Positions 7,871-16,395 are shown, counted from the stretch's first letter. The stretch: 48,469 nucleotides of DNA from CAZJCK01 sp964544635 (GCA_964544635.1 CAZJCK010000020.1:1-48469), one strand, 5' to 3'. Made by a program: numbers and translations. Notes: generated by a model not told the origin, from the sequence alone.

Positions 7871-8692
7871 ATGTCGCACACTGAACCACGCAAGAAAATA
7901 ACCGTCCAGACAATCGCTGCCCGCAAAAAGAAGGGTGAGAAGATCACGGTCCTGACGGCGTACGATCATTTCATGGCCGGCCTGTTGGACCAGACGGGTA
8001 TCGACATGATCCTGGTCGGTGATTCGGCCGCGAATGTCATCCACGGGTATGGCTCCACGCTGCCGATACCACTCGAGGTGATGATCGCCCACACCGCCGC
8101 GGTGGCGCGCGGTACCGAGAAGGCGCTCGTCATCGCCGACATGCCGTTCATGTCCTATCAGCCGTCGATTGAAACAGCGGTGCGCAATGCCGGTGAATTC
8201 ATGAAGGTAGGTGCGGAAGCCGTCAAAGTCGAGGGCGGCCTGGAGATGGTCGAAACGGTCAATCGCCTGGTCGACTGCGGCATCCCGGTTATGGGGCACA
8301 TCGGCCTGACGCCACAGTCGATCAATCGATTTGGCGGGCCGAAGGTACAGGGACGTAACGAGCTTTCCCGCCAGTACCTGCTGGAATCGGCGCGGGCGCT
8401 GTGCGATGTCGGCTGCTTTGCCATCGTGCTCGAGCTGGTCGAGTCGGGCATTGCCAAAGAGATTACGGCGGCTGTCGAGGGCTGCGCTACCATCGGTATT
8501 GGCGCCGGAGCAGACTGTGACGGCCAGGTGCTGGTGATTAACGACATGCTCGGCTTGCGCCAGGAAGGCTTCAAGCCCAAGTTTCTGCGTGAATACGCCA
8601 ACCTGACCCCGACCATTCGCGAGGCTGTCGCGAGATACATCGACGATGTGAAAAGCGGCCGGTTCCCGTCCGACGACGAATCATATTCCTGA
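7871..8692 (+). CDS. panB: 3-methyl-2-oxobutanoate hydroxymethyltransferase
   Basis: 273 residues, normal for PanB. It transfers a hydroxymethyl group from 5,10-methylene-tetrahydrofolate to 2-oxoisovalerate, giving ketopantoate for coenzyme A synthesis. The family signatures are LTAYDHFMAGLLDQTGID, ILVGDSAANVIHGY (Mg-binding Asp), VIADMPFMSYQ, VKVEGG, and GHIGLTPQS. The catalytic Glu lies in IVLELVESG. The ATG directly abuts the kinase stop codon. Its folate dependence makes co-expression with folB/folK logical. No panC or panD is present here. Confidence 0.96.
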   Translation: MSHTEPRKKITVQTIAARKKKGEKITVLTAYDHFMAGLLDQTGIDMILVGDSAANVIHGYGSTLPIPLEVMIAHTAAVARGTEKALVIADMPFMSYQPSIETAVRNAGEFMKVGAEAVKVEGGLEMVETVNRLVDCGIPVMGHIGLTPQSINRFGGPKVQGRNELSRQYLLESARALCDVGCFAIVLELVESGIAKEITAAVEGCATIGIGAGADCDGQVLVINDMLGLRQEGFKPKFLREYANLTPTIREAVARYIDDVKSGRFPSDDESYS

Positions 8693-8854
8693 CAACTAAC
8701 AGCAATATTCGCCACTCGCTTTTGCAGTTGCTTGCCGGCGTGCCGACACATACCTTTCCGCCCAAGCACACCGGATATCCACGTCCTGACTGCAGCCGGA
8801 TCGCCCAGGGTCTGCCGGTGACAGGAAACCAATTGATTAGCAGGAGTGAACAGC

Positions 8855-9670
8855 ATGCAAGAGCTGTGGGAAAACGTTCAAGAGTACTTCGCCGTGTACG
8901 GTTGGAACATCATCGGCGCCATCCTTATCCTGATCATCGGTCGCATCGTGACCGGCATCCTGGTCGGGGTACTCAGCCGGTTGATGGAACGATCGAACGT
9001 CGATGGTACCCTGAGCAGGTTCGTCACCGGTCTGAGTAAGGCGTTGTTGATGACCTTTGTCATCCTCGCCGCCCTCGAAAGACTGGGCGTAGAAACGACA
9101 TCATTCATCGCCATCCTCGGCGCCGCCGGCCTGGCGATCGGCTTTGCCCTGCAAGGCTCGCTGTCGAACTTTGCGGCCGGCGTTATGCTCATTCTTTTCC
9201 GTCCGTTCAAGGCAGGCGACTACGTGGAGGCCGGCGGCGAGTCCGGTTCAGTCGAAGAAGTCACCATTTTCACCACCGTCTTCCGCACCCCCGACAACAA
9301 GAAGGTGATCGTCCCCAACGGCCAGATCACCTCGGGCGCCATTACCAACTACTCGGCGCACGACACCCGGCGGGTCGACATGGTGTTCGGTATCGGTTAT
9401 GGCGATGACATGCGCAAGGCGCGGCAGATCCTGACCGACATCCTGGCGGCCGACGAGCGCGTGTTGAAAGATCCGGCGCCGCAGATCGCCGTTGCGGAAC
9501 TGGGCGACAGCTCGGTCAACTTCGTGGTTCGACCGTGGGTCCAGACGGCGGACTACTGGGGCGTGAAATTCGACATTACCGAAAAAGTCAAGGCGACTTT
9601 CGATGAGCAGGGTATCAGCATACCGTTCCCGCAGCGGGATGTACACGTTTACGAAACCAAAGCATCGTAG
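8855..9670 (+). CDS. mscS: Small-conductance mechanosensitive channel, MscS family
   Basis: 271 residues, close to E. coli MscS. Three membrane helices are visible (about 15-40, 60-80, 87-115). The third carries the Gly/Ala-rich pore motif (GAAGLAIGFALQGSLSNFAAG), followed by the RPFKAGDYVE turn into the beta domain and the FPQRDVHVYE end of the cage domain. It opens on membrane tension to release solutes under osmotic downshock. The ATG at 8855 has AGGAG 8 bases upstream; the GTG at 8846 sits inside that site and is rejected. It follows panB after a 162-base gap in which I see no gene or clear signal. Confidence 0.94.
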   Translation: MQELWENVQEYFAVYGWNIIGAILILIIGRIVTGILVGVLSRLMERSNVDGTLSRFVTGLSKALLMTFVILAALERLGVETTSFIAILGAAGLAIGFALQGSLSNFAAGVMLILFRPFKAGDYVEAGGESGSVEEVTIFTTVFRTPDNKKVIVPNGQITSGAITNYSAHDTRRVDMVFGIGYGDDMRKARQILTDILAADERVLKDPAPQIAVAELGDSSVNFVVRPWVQTADYWGVKFDITEKVKATFDEQGISIPFPQRDVHVYETKAS

Positions 9671-9691
9671 GGGCGATTAAGGAGGCATATC

Positions 9692-10597
9692 GTGAAGCGC
9701 ATTTGGCTGTGCCTGGCGACCGTGGCCATCCTCGCCACAACCGTGTCGGCACAGGACAACGAAGACACTGTCATCACCGGGTGGCAGAAGTCGCTTATTT
9801 TTGATTTGGGCGTCACCCAGGCCGCCTACTCCGACTCCTGGACCGGCGGCGAAGCCGGCCAGATGAGCTGGGCGGCCAATCTGAATGGGACGGCCGAAAA
9901 ATACCTGTCCAGCCTGGTCGATTATCGTACGACACTGAAAATGTCATTCGGCCAGACCCTGAGCCAGAATCCCGACACCAAGGAGTGGGAACGCCCTAAG
10001 AAATCGACCGACCTTATCGACTGGGAGCACCTGTTTCTGTTCAAACTGGATTCCTATGTTGAGCCGTACGGCGCCTTTCGTATCGAGACTCAGTTTTACG
10101 ACGGTCGGGTACGTGACAAGAAGTTGTTCTTTTCACCCCTCAAGCTGACGCAATCGGCCGGTATCGCCCGACGCATTTACAAAAAGCAGGAGGATGTCAT
10201 TCTTACCCGTGTCGGTGCGGCGGTACAGGAAAATATTGTCCAGAGCATCGTCGGTGTCGACACGGTGAACAATGAACTGGTTTACCTGACCGACGACACC
10301 ACCTATATCGAAGGCGGCGTCGAGTGGGTCACCGATGCAGTGCTGTCGTTTCACGACAACCTCAAGTACATCGGCAAGCTGACCCTGTTCAAAGCGTTTC
10401 TCTCCAACGAAGAGGATTCCGATCCGGATGACAGTTGGAAGACCGTCGACGTAAACTGGGAGAGCACACTGAGTGCAGCTGTGACCAGGATAGTCTCGGT
10501 CAACCTGTACACGCAGTTGCTGTATGACAAGCAAGTGATTGATCAAGGGCGCTGGAAACAGACCCTCGGTATCGGAGTGACCTTCCGCCTGATGTAA
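9692..10597 (+). CDS. DUF3078-like predicted outer-membrane beta-barrel protein
   Basis: 301 residues. A signal peptide ends after VSAQ (about residue 20). The mature part has alternating aromatic/hydrophobic beta strands, the W-TGGEAGQMSWAANLNG segment characteristic of DUF3078-type proteins, and a terminal strand ending TFRLM, as expected of a barrel. The start is GTG at 9692, with AAGGAGG 6 bases upstream. It follows mscS by 21 bases and is probably co-transcribed. Function is unknown. The family assignment rests on pattern recognition only. Confidence 0.75.
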   Translation: MKRIWLCLATVAILATTVSAQDNEDTVITGWQKSLIFDLGVTQAAYSDSWTGGEAGQMSWAANLNGTAEKYLSSLVDYRTTLKMSFGQTLSQNPDTKEWERPKKSTDLIDWEHLFLFKLDSYVEPYGAFRIETQFYDGRVRDKKLFFSPLKLTQSAGIARRIYKKQEDVILTRVGAAVQENIVQSIVGVDTVNNELVYLTDDTTYIEGGVEWVTDAVLSFHDNLKYIGKLTLFKAFLSNEEDSDPDDSWKTVDVNWESTLSAAVTRIVSVNLYTQLLYDKQVIDQGRWKQTLGIGVTFRLM

Positions 10598-10610
10598 CGC
10601 TTCTGGGTTA

Positions 10611-11471
10611 TCAGTACTGGGCGGTTTTGTCGGTGGTAATGTCGTAGGTCCAGAACCGGCCGTTCGGCCCGGTATAGAGAAATCGAGTCGAATCGATAAA
10701 TACGGCGCGTGGCGACCGCGAGGTCGTCAGCGCCGTATACGTTTCGTCCCCCACCCGCTGCATCGCCAGCGTAAAACTCGAACCGTCTTCAAGCGCAAAC
10801 AAGTAGGTGCTGTCATCGGCGTGCGGTGACGGAAACCGCACCCGTGACAGGGCTGCCACGCGCGTACGCGGAGTGTGTGGTCCCAGCTGATCGATGCGCC
10901 GGTTGACGATAGAGGTCTTGCCGGGCGTACCGTTGTCGGCGTGTACCACTTCGCCGGCATCGATCACGGTCGGATCCCAGCCATTGGACCAGAAGGTAAA
11001 CGAACTCTCAAGGGGCCAGTGGGCCAGCCAGAGACGATTATTGAATTCGGCCACCAGAATATCGTCATTCAACCAGGCGACCGAGCTGAACCGAAAGTAA
11101 CGCATGAAGATCGAGCTGGTATCTTCGGCCATGTCATGCACGCGGATCTGTCCGTCGAAGAGGTAAATCAGTCTGGAACCGCCGGGAGTCAGGCTCGGCG
11201 ACGACAGGTTTGGCCCGCCAAGCAGTTGAAAGCGGGAGGTGACGCCGGTATACATGGCATATATGCCGCTCTCGCTGGTGTCGTCTTCCGAATCCCAGAC
11301 ACTCAGAATCAACTCGCCGTCCAGTGACAGTACCGGAGATGATTCGACAACGCCGGTGCTGCTGTTGTCGTCCGAACTGACCGGGTCGTCGCCACAACCG
11401 GACAGAGCGAAGCACCATACTGAGCAAGCCAACAGTGCTGTGAGGGCAGTACTAAACCTTTGGGGGTGCAT
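10611..11471 (-). CDS. Putative lipoprotein with beta-propeller-like repeats
   Basis: 286 residues from the ATG at 11471 (the frame stays open to 11489). The N-terminal hydrophobic stretch ends in the lipobox LSGC, so it is probably lipidated and exported. The mature part reads as short beta-rich repeats (SSPVLSLDGELILSVWD, SSPSLTPGGSRLIYLFDG, SSVAWLNDDILVAEF, RFPSPHADDSTYLFAL) like WD40/TolB-type propeller blades. It lies downstream of the kinase gene in the same direction (88-base gap) and converges on the DUF3078 gene, with only 13 bases between the stops. No enzyme motif is seen. A sensor or binding partner for the kinase is possible but is speculation. Confidence 0.75.
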   Translation of the reverse strand: MHPQRFSTALTALLACSVWCFALSGCGDDPVSSDDNSSTGVVESSPVLSLDGELILSVWDSEDDTSESGIYAMYTGVTSRFQLLGGPNLSSPSLTPGGSRLIYLFDGQIRVHDMAEDTSSIFMRYFRFSSVAWLNDDILVAEFNNRLWLAHWPLESSFTFWSNGWDPTVIDAGEVVHADNGTPGKTSIVNRRIDQLGPHTPRTRVAALSRVRFPSPHADDSTYLFALEDGSSFTLAMQRVGDETYTALTTSRSPRAVFIDSTRFLYTGPNGRFWTYDITTDKTAQY

Positions 11472-11559
11472 GAGCTTCTCCAACCACAAGTATAGCGGGT
11501 TGTTAAACTCATACGCAACAAACGGTCTAAGTTTCTTGGGAAATGCAATGGGACGTGAA

Positions 11560-13272
11560 TTAACCGAGAGCGCCGCTCAAGACAAGGATGACGATGACCA
11601 GCACCATGATGGCGCCGCCGACAGCGACATAGACCCATGCCGGCACGGTCTCTTTGGGGCCCGACGGTACCACAACCGGTGCAACTTTGCGGCCGGTCCG
11701 TACCCGGCGAGATTCCTGGAAGGCGTCATAGTCGGAGATGAAATCGGCACAGGACTGGTATCGTTGCGCCACCCGGATCGCCAGGAGCTTGTGCAGCATA
11801 TCACCGATCGCTTCGGGGATCTGGTTGCGAAAGTCTTCGATGATCAGGTTGTTGCCGGTGTCGTAGCCGGGATTACGACCGGTCAGGAGCTGGTGCAGAA
11901 TCACACCCAGACCATAGACATCGCCCAGCACCGACTTCTTCCGTTCCGGCGGGCTGTACCAGTTTTTCTTGCGGGGACCTTCGTAATGAATCGGCGTGCC
12001 GAAGTCGGCCAGCTTGACCACTTCATTGGCGTCGAAGAGAACATTCGACGGCCGCAGGTTGCCGTGGATGACCTGGTTTTTGTGAGCGCAGTCGAGGCCG
12101 CGAGCCATTCCCACGGCAATTTCAAGGGCGTCCTGCCATTGGTGCGGTCGCACCATGCGGTCGGCCAGCGAGCCGCCCTGGGCATACTCGCTGACGACGA
12201 TGGTCGAGCGGCGATCGCCGCCGGCGCCGTAGATGCCGATGATATTGTCATGGCGCAGCGAGCGCAAAATCTCGGCCTCGGCCCGGCCGGTCTCACCCTT
12301 GTTGTTCTTCTTAATGACAAACAACTTGCGATCCTGCTTCCGCTCGACAAGAATAGTCGAACCGTACTGGTTCTCCTTGATCGTATCGAGATACCGGCAA
12401 TTGCCCATCAGGCTGCCGGTTGCCTTCATCGTGATCTTGTCCTGCTCGCTCTTGTCGTCCTCACTGCTGGTGATTTCGAGAATGGCATCCTTCAATTCGA
12501 CGGCGGTCTGGAAGCGGTCGGCCGGATCAGAGGCCAGGCACTTTTGAATGACAACGTCGAAGCGGGAATCGACCTCCGGATCAACCTGCGACGGCAGCTT
12601 GAAATGACCCAGCGGCTTGCGACCAAGGAGGATTTCGTAGAGGATGACGCCGACAGCGTAGATGTCGGTCGTCTGATCAACACTGGCGGTCGATATCTTC
12701 TGCTCCGGCGACATGTAGGAGACCGTCCCCATGACGACATCGGACGCCGTGCGATCGGTTTCCGGGGTGCCGACAATCTGGGCGATACCGAAGTCGACCA
12801 CCCGAGCATTGCCGTGGCGGTCGATCAGGATGTTGCTCGGTTTGACGTCGCGGTGAATGACGCCGTTCTTGTGGGCGTAGTCGAGGGCCTTGAGCACATG
12901 TACAATCATGTCGAGCTTGGTCTTTAGTGGAATCCTGTCGGACGAAATCACCTCACGCAAGGTGGTACCATCGATGTACTCCATGGCAAAGAAGTAGCGG
13001 CCGCCGACACACCCTTTGTCGATGACATGAACGATGTTAGGGTGATTCAGCCGGGCGATGGTAATTGATTCACGTTCGAACCGCTTGACGATATCGGGGT
13101 CGTCGGTCAGCCGCGATGACAGGATCTTGATGGCCACGACGCGATCGAGCGATTCCTGTTTCGCCTTAAATATCTCGGCAATGCCCCCCTGACCGATGCG
13201 GGCGGTGAGGATGTAGTTGCCGAGTCGGATTTCCCGTTTGGCCTGATCTGTCTGTACGGTTGTAGATGCCAT
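11560..13272 (-). CDS. Membrane-anchored Ser/Thr kinase with a C-terminal pseudokinase domain
   Basis: 570 residues from the ATG at 13272 (a TTG at 13290 would add six residues). Domain 1 (about 20-275) is a complete Hanks-type kinase: IGQGGIAEIFKA loop, VAIK Lys49, HRDVKPSN with Asp142, Lys144 and Asn147, DFG at 160-162, and an MSPE end to the activation segment. Domain 2 (about 293-520) keeps the fold, with FVIKK and DFG (423-425), but has HGNLRPSN in place of HRDLKPSN. Its catalytic Asp is therefore Asn405, and its glycine loop is degraded. One hydrophobic helix (547-567) ends the protein, so it is tail-anchored with both kinase domains in the cytoplasm. There are no PASTA repeats. It starts 14 bases after a strong terminator. 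Its substrates are unknown. Confidence 0.92.
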   Translation of the reverse strand: MASTTVQTDQAKREIRLGNYILTARIGQGGIAEIFKAKQESLDRVVAIKILSSRLTDDPDIVKRFERESITIARLNHPNIVHVIDKGCVGGRYFFAMEYIDGTTLREVISSDRIPLKTKLDMIVHVLKALDYAHKNGVIHRDVKPSNILIDRHGNARVVDFGIAQIVGTPETDRTASDVVMGTVSYMSPEQKISTASVDQTTDIYAVGVILYEILLGRKPLGHFKLPSQVDPEVDSRFDVVIQKCLASDPADRFQTAVELKDAILEITSSEDDKSEQDKITMKATGSLMGNCRYLDTIKENQYGSTILVERKQDRKLFVIKKNNKGETGRAEAEILRSLRHDNIIGIYGAGGDRRSTIVVSEYAQGGSLADRMVRPHQWQDALEIAVGMARGLDCAHKNQVIHGNLRPSNVLFDANEVVKLADFGTPIHYEGPRKKNWYSPPERKKSVLGDVYGLGVILHQLLTGRNPGYDTGNNLIIEDFRNQIPEAIGDMLHKLLAIRVAQRYQSCADFISDYDAFQESRRVRTGRKVAPVVVPSGPKETVPAWVYVAVGGAIMVLVIVILVLSGALG

Positions 13273-13285
13273 ATGCTTTGGTGGG

Positions 13286-13328
13286 CACAAAAAAACAGGG
13301 ACAGCGGGCCCATTCCGCTATCCCTGTT
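13286..13328 (-). terminator. Strong intrinsic terminator between the sorting-domain protein and the kinase
   Basis: Minus-strand hairpin with arms 13294-13307 and 13315-13328 (14 bp, one mismatch, 7-base loop), followed by an uninterrupted T run complementary to 13289-13293. It ends the gene at 13354-14184 and lies only 14 bases before the kinase start. Confidence 0.85.
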
Positions 13329-13353
13329 ATGATCGGCATTTTGGGGGGTTCTT

Positions 13354-14184
13354 TTATTTGATCAGGCTCATTTTCCTGGTGTCGATACCCGAGGGCGAGG
13401 CGATGCGGTAGAAGTATATACCGGACGGCTGGTTGGAGGCGTTCCACTCGATCGAGTGTCGACCGGCAGCCAGGCGACGGTCCAGCAGCACATCGACTTT
13501 CTGACCCAAAACATTGAAGATCGCCAGTTCAACGTGGCCGGCCGACGGCAAGGCAAAGTTGATCGTCGTCGACGGATTGAACGGGTTGGGGTAGTTCTGG
13601 GCGAGGCTGAATTCGGTCGGCAAGGCGGAGCCATTGTCGTCCTCGATGGCGGTGACAGTGTTCACTGAAACCGTGCCCGAGGAGAACTGCGGCAGGTAGG
13701 TCACCAGGCCGCTCGGACCGGACGTTTCCCAACGCGTCCGGACTATTCCGCCGTAGGTGGTGCGGTCGACCGAGTCGATGACGTAGTTCGACGGCGGCGT
13801 GGTGACCTTGGCCGAACCATGAATGGTCGCGATCAGGCCAGAGAAAGCAAATACCGTATCAGGCGGAATATTCGGCAGGAACGTGATGCTCATAAAGCCG
13901 GTGTCGTGAACAATACCGTCCAGCTTGGCCGTCGTCGGCAGAATCGTACCGACAAACGAAATCGAGTCAATCTTCAGATAGGTCTCGCTGTATTCCATCG
14001 GGATGCGGAGGCCGCTGATGGCGGTAGTATTATTGGTCATTTCCACGTCAAGGGCAAACGAACCACCCGGCTCGACCTGGGCATCGCTGACCGAAAACAA
14101 CGTCGAAACCGGCGTCCCCTGGGCGGCCACGGAGGTCGCGAGGGCAAGCAGGCAGAAACAGAGCCATTTAGCTGTCGTCTTCAT
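13354..14184 (-). CDS. Secreted cohesin-like protein with a type IX secretion C-terminal sorting domain
   Basis: 276 residues. Signal peptide 1-21 (cleavage after VAA/Q). Residues 30-150 resemble a cohesin-type beta sandwich (FSVSDAQVEPGGSFALDVEM, ALDVEMTNNT, GLRIPMEYSE). Residues 187-276 are a typical sorting domain: SLAQNYPNPFNPSTTI, then LAIFNVLGQKV, and a final RKMSLIK. The family is exported by Sec and then moved across the outer membrane by type IX secretion. Cohesin-like modules bind partner proteins or carbohydrate scaffolds, but no dockerin is present here. The leader before the ATG is unusually purine-rich. Confidence 0.85.
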   Translation of the reverse strand: MKTTAKWLCFCLLALATSVAAQGTPVSTLFSVSDAQVEPGGSFALDVEMTNNTTAISGLRIPMEYSETYLKIDSISFVGTILPTTAKLDGIVHDTGFMSITFLPNIPPDTVFAFSGLIATIHGSAKVTTPPSNYVIDSVDRTTYGGIVRTRWETSGPSGLVTYLPQFSSGTVSVNTVTAIEDDNGSALPTEFSLAQNYPNPFNPSTTINFALPSAGHVELAIFNVLGQKVDVLLDRRLAAGRHSIEWNASNQPSGIYFYRIASPSGIDTRKMSLIK

Positions 14185-14230
14185 AATCAGTTCCTTTCTC
14201 TATTCTTCCTCTTTCTATCTTTCCTTTTGG
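14185..14230 (-). promoter_or_regulatory. Purine-rich 5' leader of the sorting-domain gene
   Basis: The 46 bases before the ATG at 14184 read almost only A and G on the minus strand, with three Shine-Dalgarno-like cores (AAGGAA, GAGGAAG, AAAGGAAC). The one closest to the start is correctly spaced. The extra cores may help hold ribosomes, or may simply be unstructured leader. Confidence 0.4.
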
Positions 14231-14354
14231 GGCCGCCATACGGACGGCTATCTGTTCGAACGCCTTTTAATGCAAGGGGTGTGCCTTAACGTAAAACTGA
14301 TTCAAGCGCTGTAGCCATTATCTCAGAAATGCAGTAAACGATGTGTAACACATG

Positions 14355-14384
14355 ATTATACACACGGTTAGCCCATCTGTGCAA
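14355..14384 (-). promoter_or_regulatory. Possible promoter for the sorting-domain gene; remainder of 14231-14522 without a gene
   Basis: On the minus strand a perfect TATAAT (complement of 14355-14360) follows TTGCAC (complement of 14379-14384) at an 18-base spacing. It would give a leader of about 160 bases. The rest of the 338-base interval between the divergent genes holds no credible reading frame, and I could not pick out a promoter for the plus-strand methyltransferase. Confidence 0.45.
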
Positions 14385-14522
14385 TAACTGATCAAGGTTC
14401 GCGGTGCAGTCGACTGCAGATAGTTGCCAGGTCAATGTGCGCAAACGATTTCCGCATTGCTGACAATCACCGTCAAATCGGTTTTTGTTGAACCAATCAG
14501 CGCTCCCGGCTACCCTTTCGAC

Positions 14523-15482
14523 ATGAAGAAGAACCGTCTCCCCCGCCTCGACAGCTGCGACAGCTCGCTTCGGAAACAGCTCGAGGGACAATGCCGGCTC
14601 AGACCGGGCCAGGTCTGGCATGACCCGGCAGGCCGCCATCGCGTGGCCTGCGGCGATGTCGCCGATCGACATCTCGTTGCCAGACTGGTTGAAGGCGTGC
14701 GGCCCACCCTGGCGGTGCACGATCCGCCGTACAACATGGTGATGGATCGGCGGCCAGTGGCGGAGTTCATCGACTGGTGCCGGGACTGGGTACAAACGAG
14801 CTGGCAAGTGCTTAACGACAATGCTGCTCTGTATGTCTGGCTGGGCGCCGACCAGAATAACCACTTTCAGCCATTGCCACAGTTTATGTCGATGATGGCG
14901 ACCACCGGCTTCGCCAGCCGGTCGTTTATCACCATGCGCAATCAGCGGGGATATGGGACACAGAAGAACTGGATGTCAGTCCGCCAGGAATTGCTCTATT
15001 ACACCAAGGGAGAACCGTCGTTCACCGTCCAGCATACCGATATCCCCAAAATCCTGCGGGGCTATTACAAAGAGATTAACGGTCGGCGGACCGAGAACAT
15101 GGAGCGCAGCAAAGCTGATACGATCCGTCCGGGGAATGTCTGGGTTGATATCCAGCAGGTGTTCTATCGTATGCATGAAAATGTCAATGGCTGCTATGCC
15201 CAGAAACCGCTGAAGGCGATCGAACGGATTATTCGTGCCTCTTCGGTACCCGATGATACGGTACTCGACTGTTTCGCCCACTCCGGCACCACCCTGTTGG
15301 CGGCTGAACGGACCGGGCGGCACTGTATGACCATGGACATCGATCCGATCTTCGCCGAAATTTCAATCCGTCGATTGGAACGGTATCGTGCCACGGGTGA
15401 GGACGGTATTGGCGCCGACGATCGCCATCGGACCGGCTGGCAGAACGACAATCCGTTTGCGGCCGACCTGCCTACGTCATAA
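14523..15482 (+). CDS. Solitary beta-class DNA N4/N6 methyltransferase
   Basis: 319 residues from the ATG at 14523 (MKKNRLPRL). The frame is open from 14424, but that extension shows no family similarity. The catalytic motif DPPYN is at 67-71 and precedes the AdoMet motif DCFAHSGTT at 249-257, which is the beta-class order. The N-terminal VWHDPAGRHRVACGD segment is shared with methyltransferases that are often fused to ParB-like domains in phages and mobile elements. It methylates adenine N6 or cytosine N4. No restriction endonuclease, specificity subunit or ParB domain is adjacent, so it looks like an orphan enzyme with a regulatory role or one left from a mobile element. The target sequence is unknown. 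Confidence 0.9.
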   Translation: MKKNRLPRLDSCDSSLRKQLEGQCRLRPGQVWHDPAGRHRVACGDVADRHLVARLVEGVRPTLAVHDPPYNMVMDRRPVAEFIDWCRDWVQTSWQVLNDNAALYVWLGADQNNHFQPLPQFMSMMATTGFASRSFITMRNQRGYGTQKNWMSVRQELLYYTKGEPSFTVQHTDIPKILRGYYKEINGRRTENMERSKADTIRPGNVWVDIQQVFYRMHENVNGCYAQKPLKAIERIIRASSVPDDTVLDCFAHSGTTLLAAERTGRHCMTMDIDPIFAEISIRRLERYRATGEDGIGADDRHRTGWQNDNPFAADLPTS

Positions 15483-15491
15483 GCTGTAGTT

Positions 15492-15911
15492 ATGTTCTAT
15501 AAGCTGGCTGCCGACAGCCTGATGGTGATCCACTTCGCCTGGATCCTCTTCATGATCTGGGGGTTTGTGTTCACCGCCTGGGCCTTTTTCAAACCGTCGC
15601 TCTTCGAGCGCTGGTTGTTTCGCACCCTCCATCTCCTGGGAATAGCCTTCGTTGCCTTTTTGGTGCTTATAGACAAGCCGTGCCCGCTGACTATCTGGGA
15701 GAACGATCTGCGGCGCATGCACTCGCCTGGCGAAACCTATCCCGGGTCGTTCATCGTGATCTGGATCGAGCGGCTGGTGTACCCGGATGTACCGCTGTGG
15801 GTAATTACAGTACCAACCATAGTGCTGGCGCTGTTCACGGTGGTGGTGTTTATCTGGCGGCCGCCGTCGAAGGTGACGGCGTGGTTTCAAAGAACGCGTT
15901 CAAAATTGTAG
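15492..15911 (+). CDS. DUF2784 family integral membrane protein
   Basis: 139 residues with four hydrophobic segments (about 8-30, 42-62, 85-100, 102-122). The conserved CPLTIWENDLR motif and the GSFIVIWIERLVYP stretch are family hallmarks. Members are small inner-membrane proteins of unknown function. The gene starts 9 bases after the methyltransferase stop and is probably in the same transcript. No terminator with a T run is seen on the plus strand before the hairpin at 16041. Confidence 0.85.
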   Translation: MFYKLAADSLMVIHFAWILFMIWGFVFTAWAFFKPSLFERWLFRTLHLLGIAFVAFLVLIDKPCPLTIWENDLRRMHSPGETYPGSFIVIWIERLVYPDVPLWVITVPTIVLALFTVVVFIWRPPSKVTAWFQRTRSKL

Positions 15912-16033
15912 CCGGAATGTCCGGAGAACTTCTGGCGTTTTTGCAAGCACGGTACAATCCGGGATTCTGCACCCCGGCCAAGCCGTGCCCTGAGATTCCG
16001 GGCTACCAAACGCGGGGATTCTATCTGAGGTGA

Positions 16034-16065
16034 CAAAAGAAAGACCGGCCCGAACGGCCGGTCTT
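16034..16065 (-). terminator. Terminator of the RRM gene, possibly bidirectional
   Basis: Perfect 10-bp stem (arms 16041-16050 and 16056-16065, 5-base loop). On the minus strand it is followed by TCTTTTG. It sits 45 bases after the RRM gene stop and could also stop plus-strand transcripts from the DUF2784 gene. Confidence 0.7.
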
Positions 16066-16110
16066 GATATATGAAATCTGAGACAAAAATCGAGTTCAGC
16101 TAAGTCTCCC

Positions 16111-16395
16111 TTAGTAATTTCGACCGCCGCCGCCACGGGAGCCGCGGTTGTCCGTGCGCGGACGGGCCATATTGACCTTCAACCGGCGACCATCCAGTTC
16201 GGCGCCATCGAGGCCGTCGATAGCAGCCTGACCGGCATCGTCTGATTCCATCTCCACGAAACCAAAGCCACGAGGCTGACCGGTTTCCCTGTCCATAATG
16301 ATGTTGACCTGTGAGACTGCGCCATAGTTCGCGAACGCATCGCGCAGCTTATCTTCCGTCGTGTCGTACGAAAGATTTCCGACATAAATGTTCAT
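16111..16395 (-). CDS. Single-RRM RNA-binding protein
   Basis: 94 residues from the ATG at 16395, with GGAG 7 bases upstream; the longer frame to 16473 lacks family sequence. One RNA recognition motif fills residues 1-78: RNP2 is IYVGNL (2-8) and RNP1 is RGFGFVEM (about 43-50). The tail is Arg/Gly-rich. Such small glycine-rich RRM proteins bind single-stranded RNA in cyanobacteria, Bacteroidetes and others, often in response to cold. The gene stands alone between a leader hairpin and a terminator. Confidence 0.93.
   Translation of the reverse strand: MNIYVGNLSYDTTEDKLRDAFANYGAVSQVNIIMDRETGQPRGFGFVEMESDDAGQAAIDGLDGAELDGRRLKVNMARPRTDNRGSRGGGGRNY

Noticed and set aside
11239..12927. 562-codon plus-strand open frame opposite the kinase gene
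   Set aside because: It is antisense to a gene with clear catalytic motifs, has no family features, and long antisense frames are expected in GC-rich codon usage.
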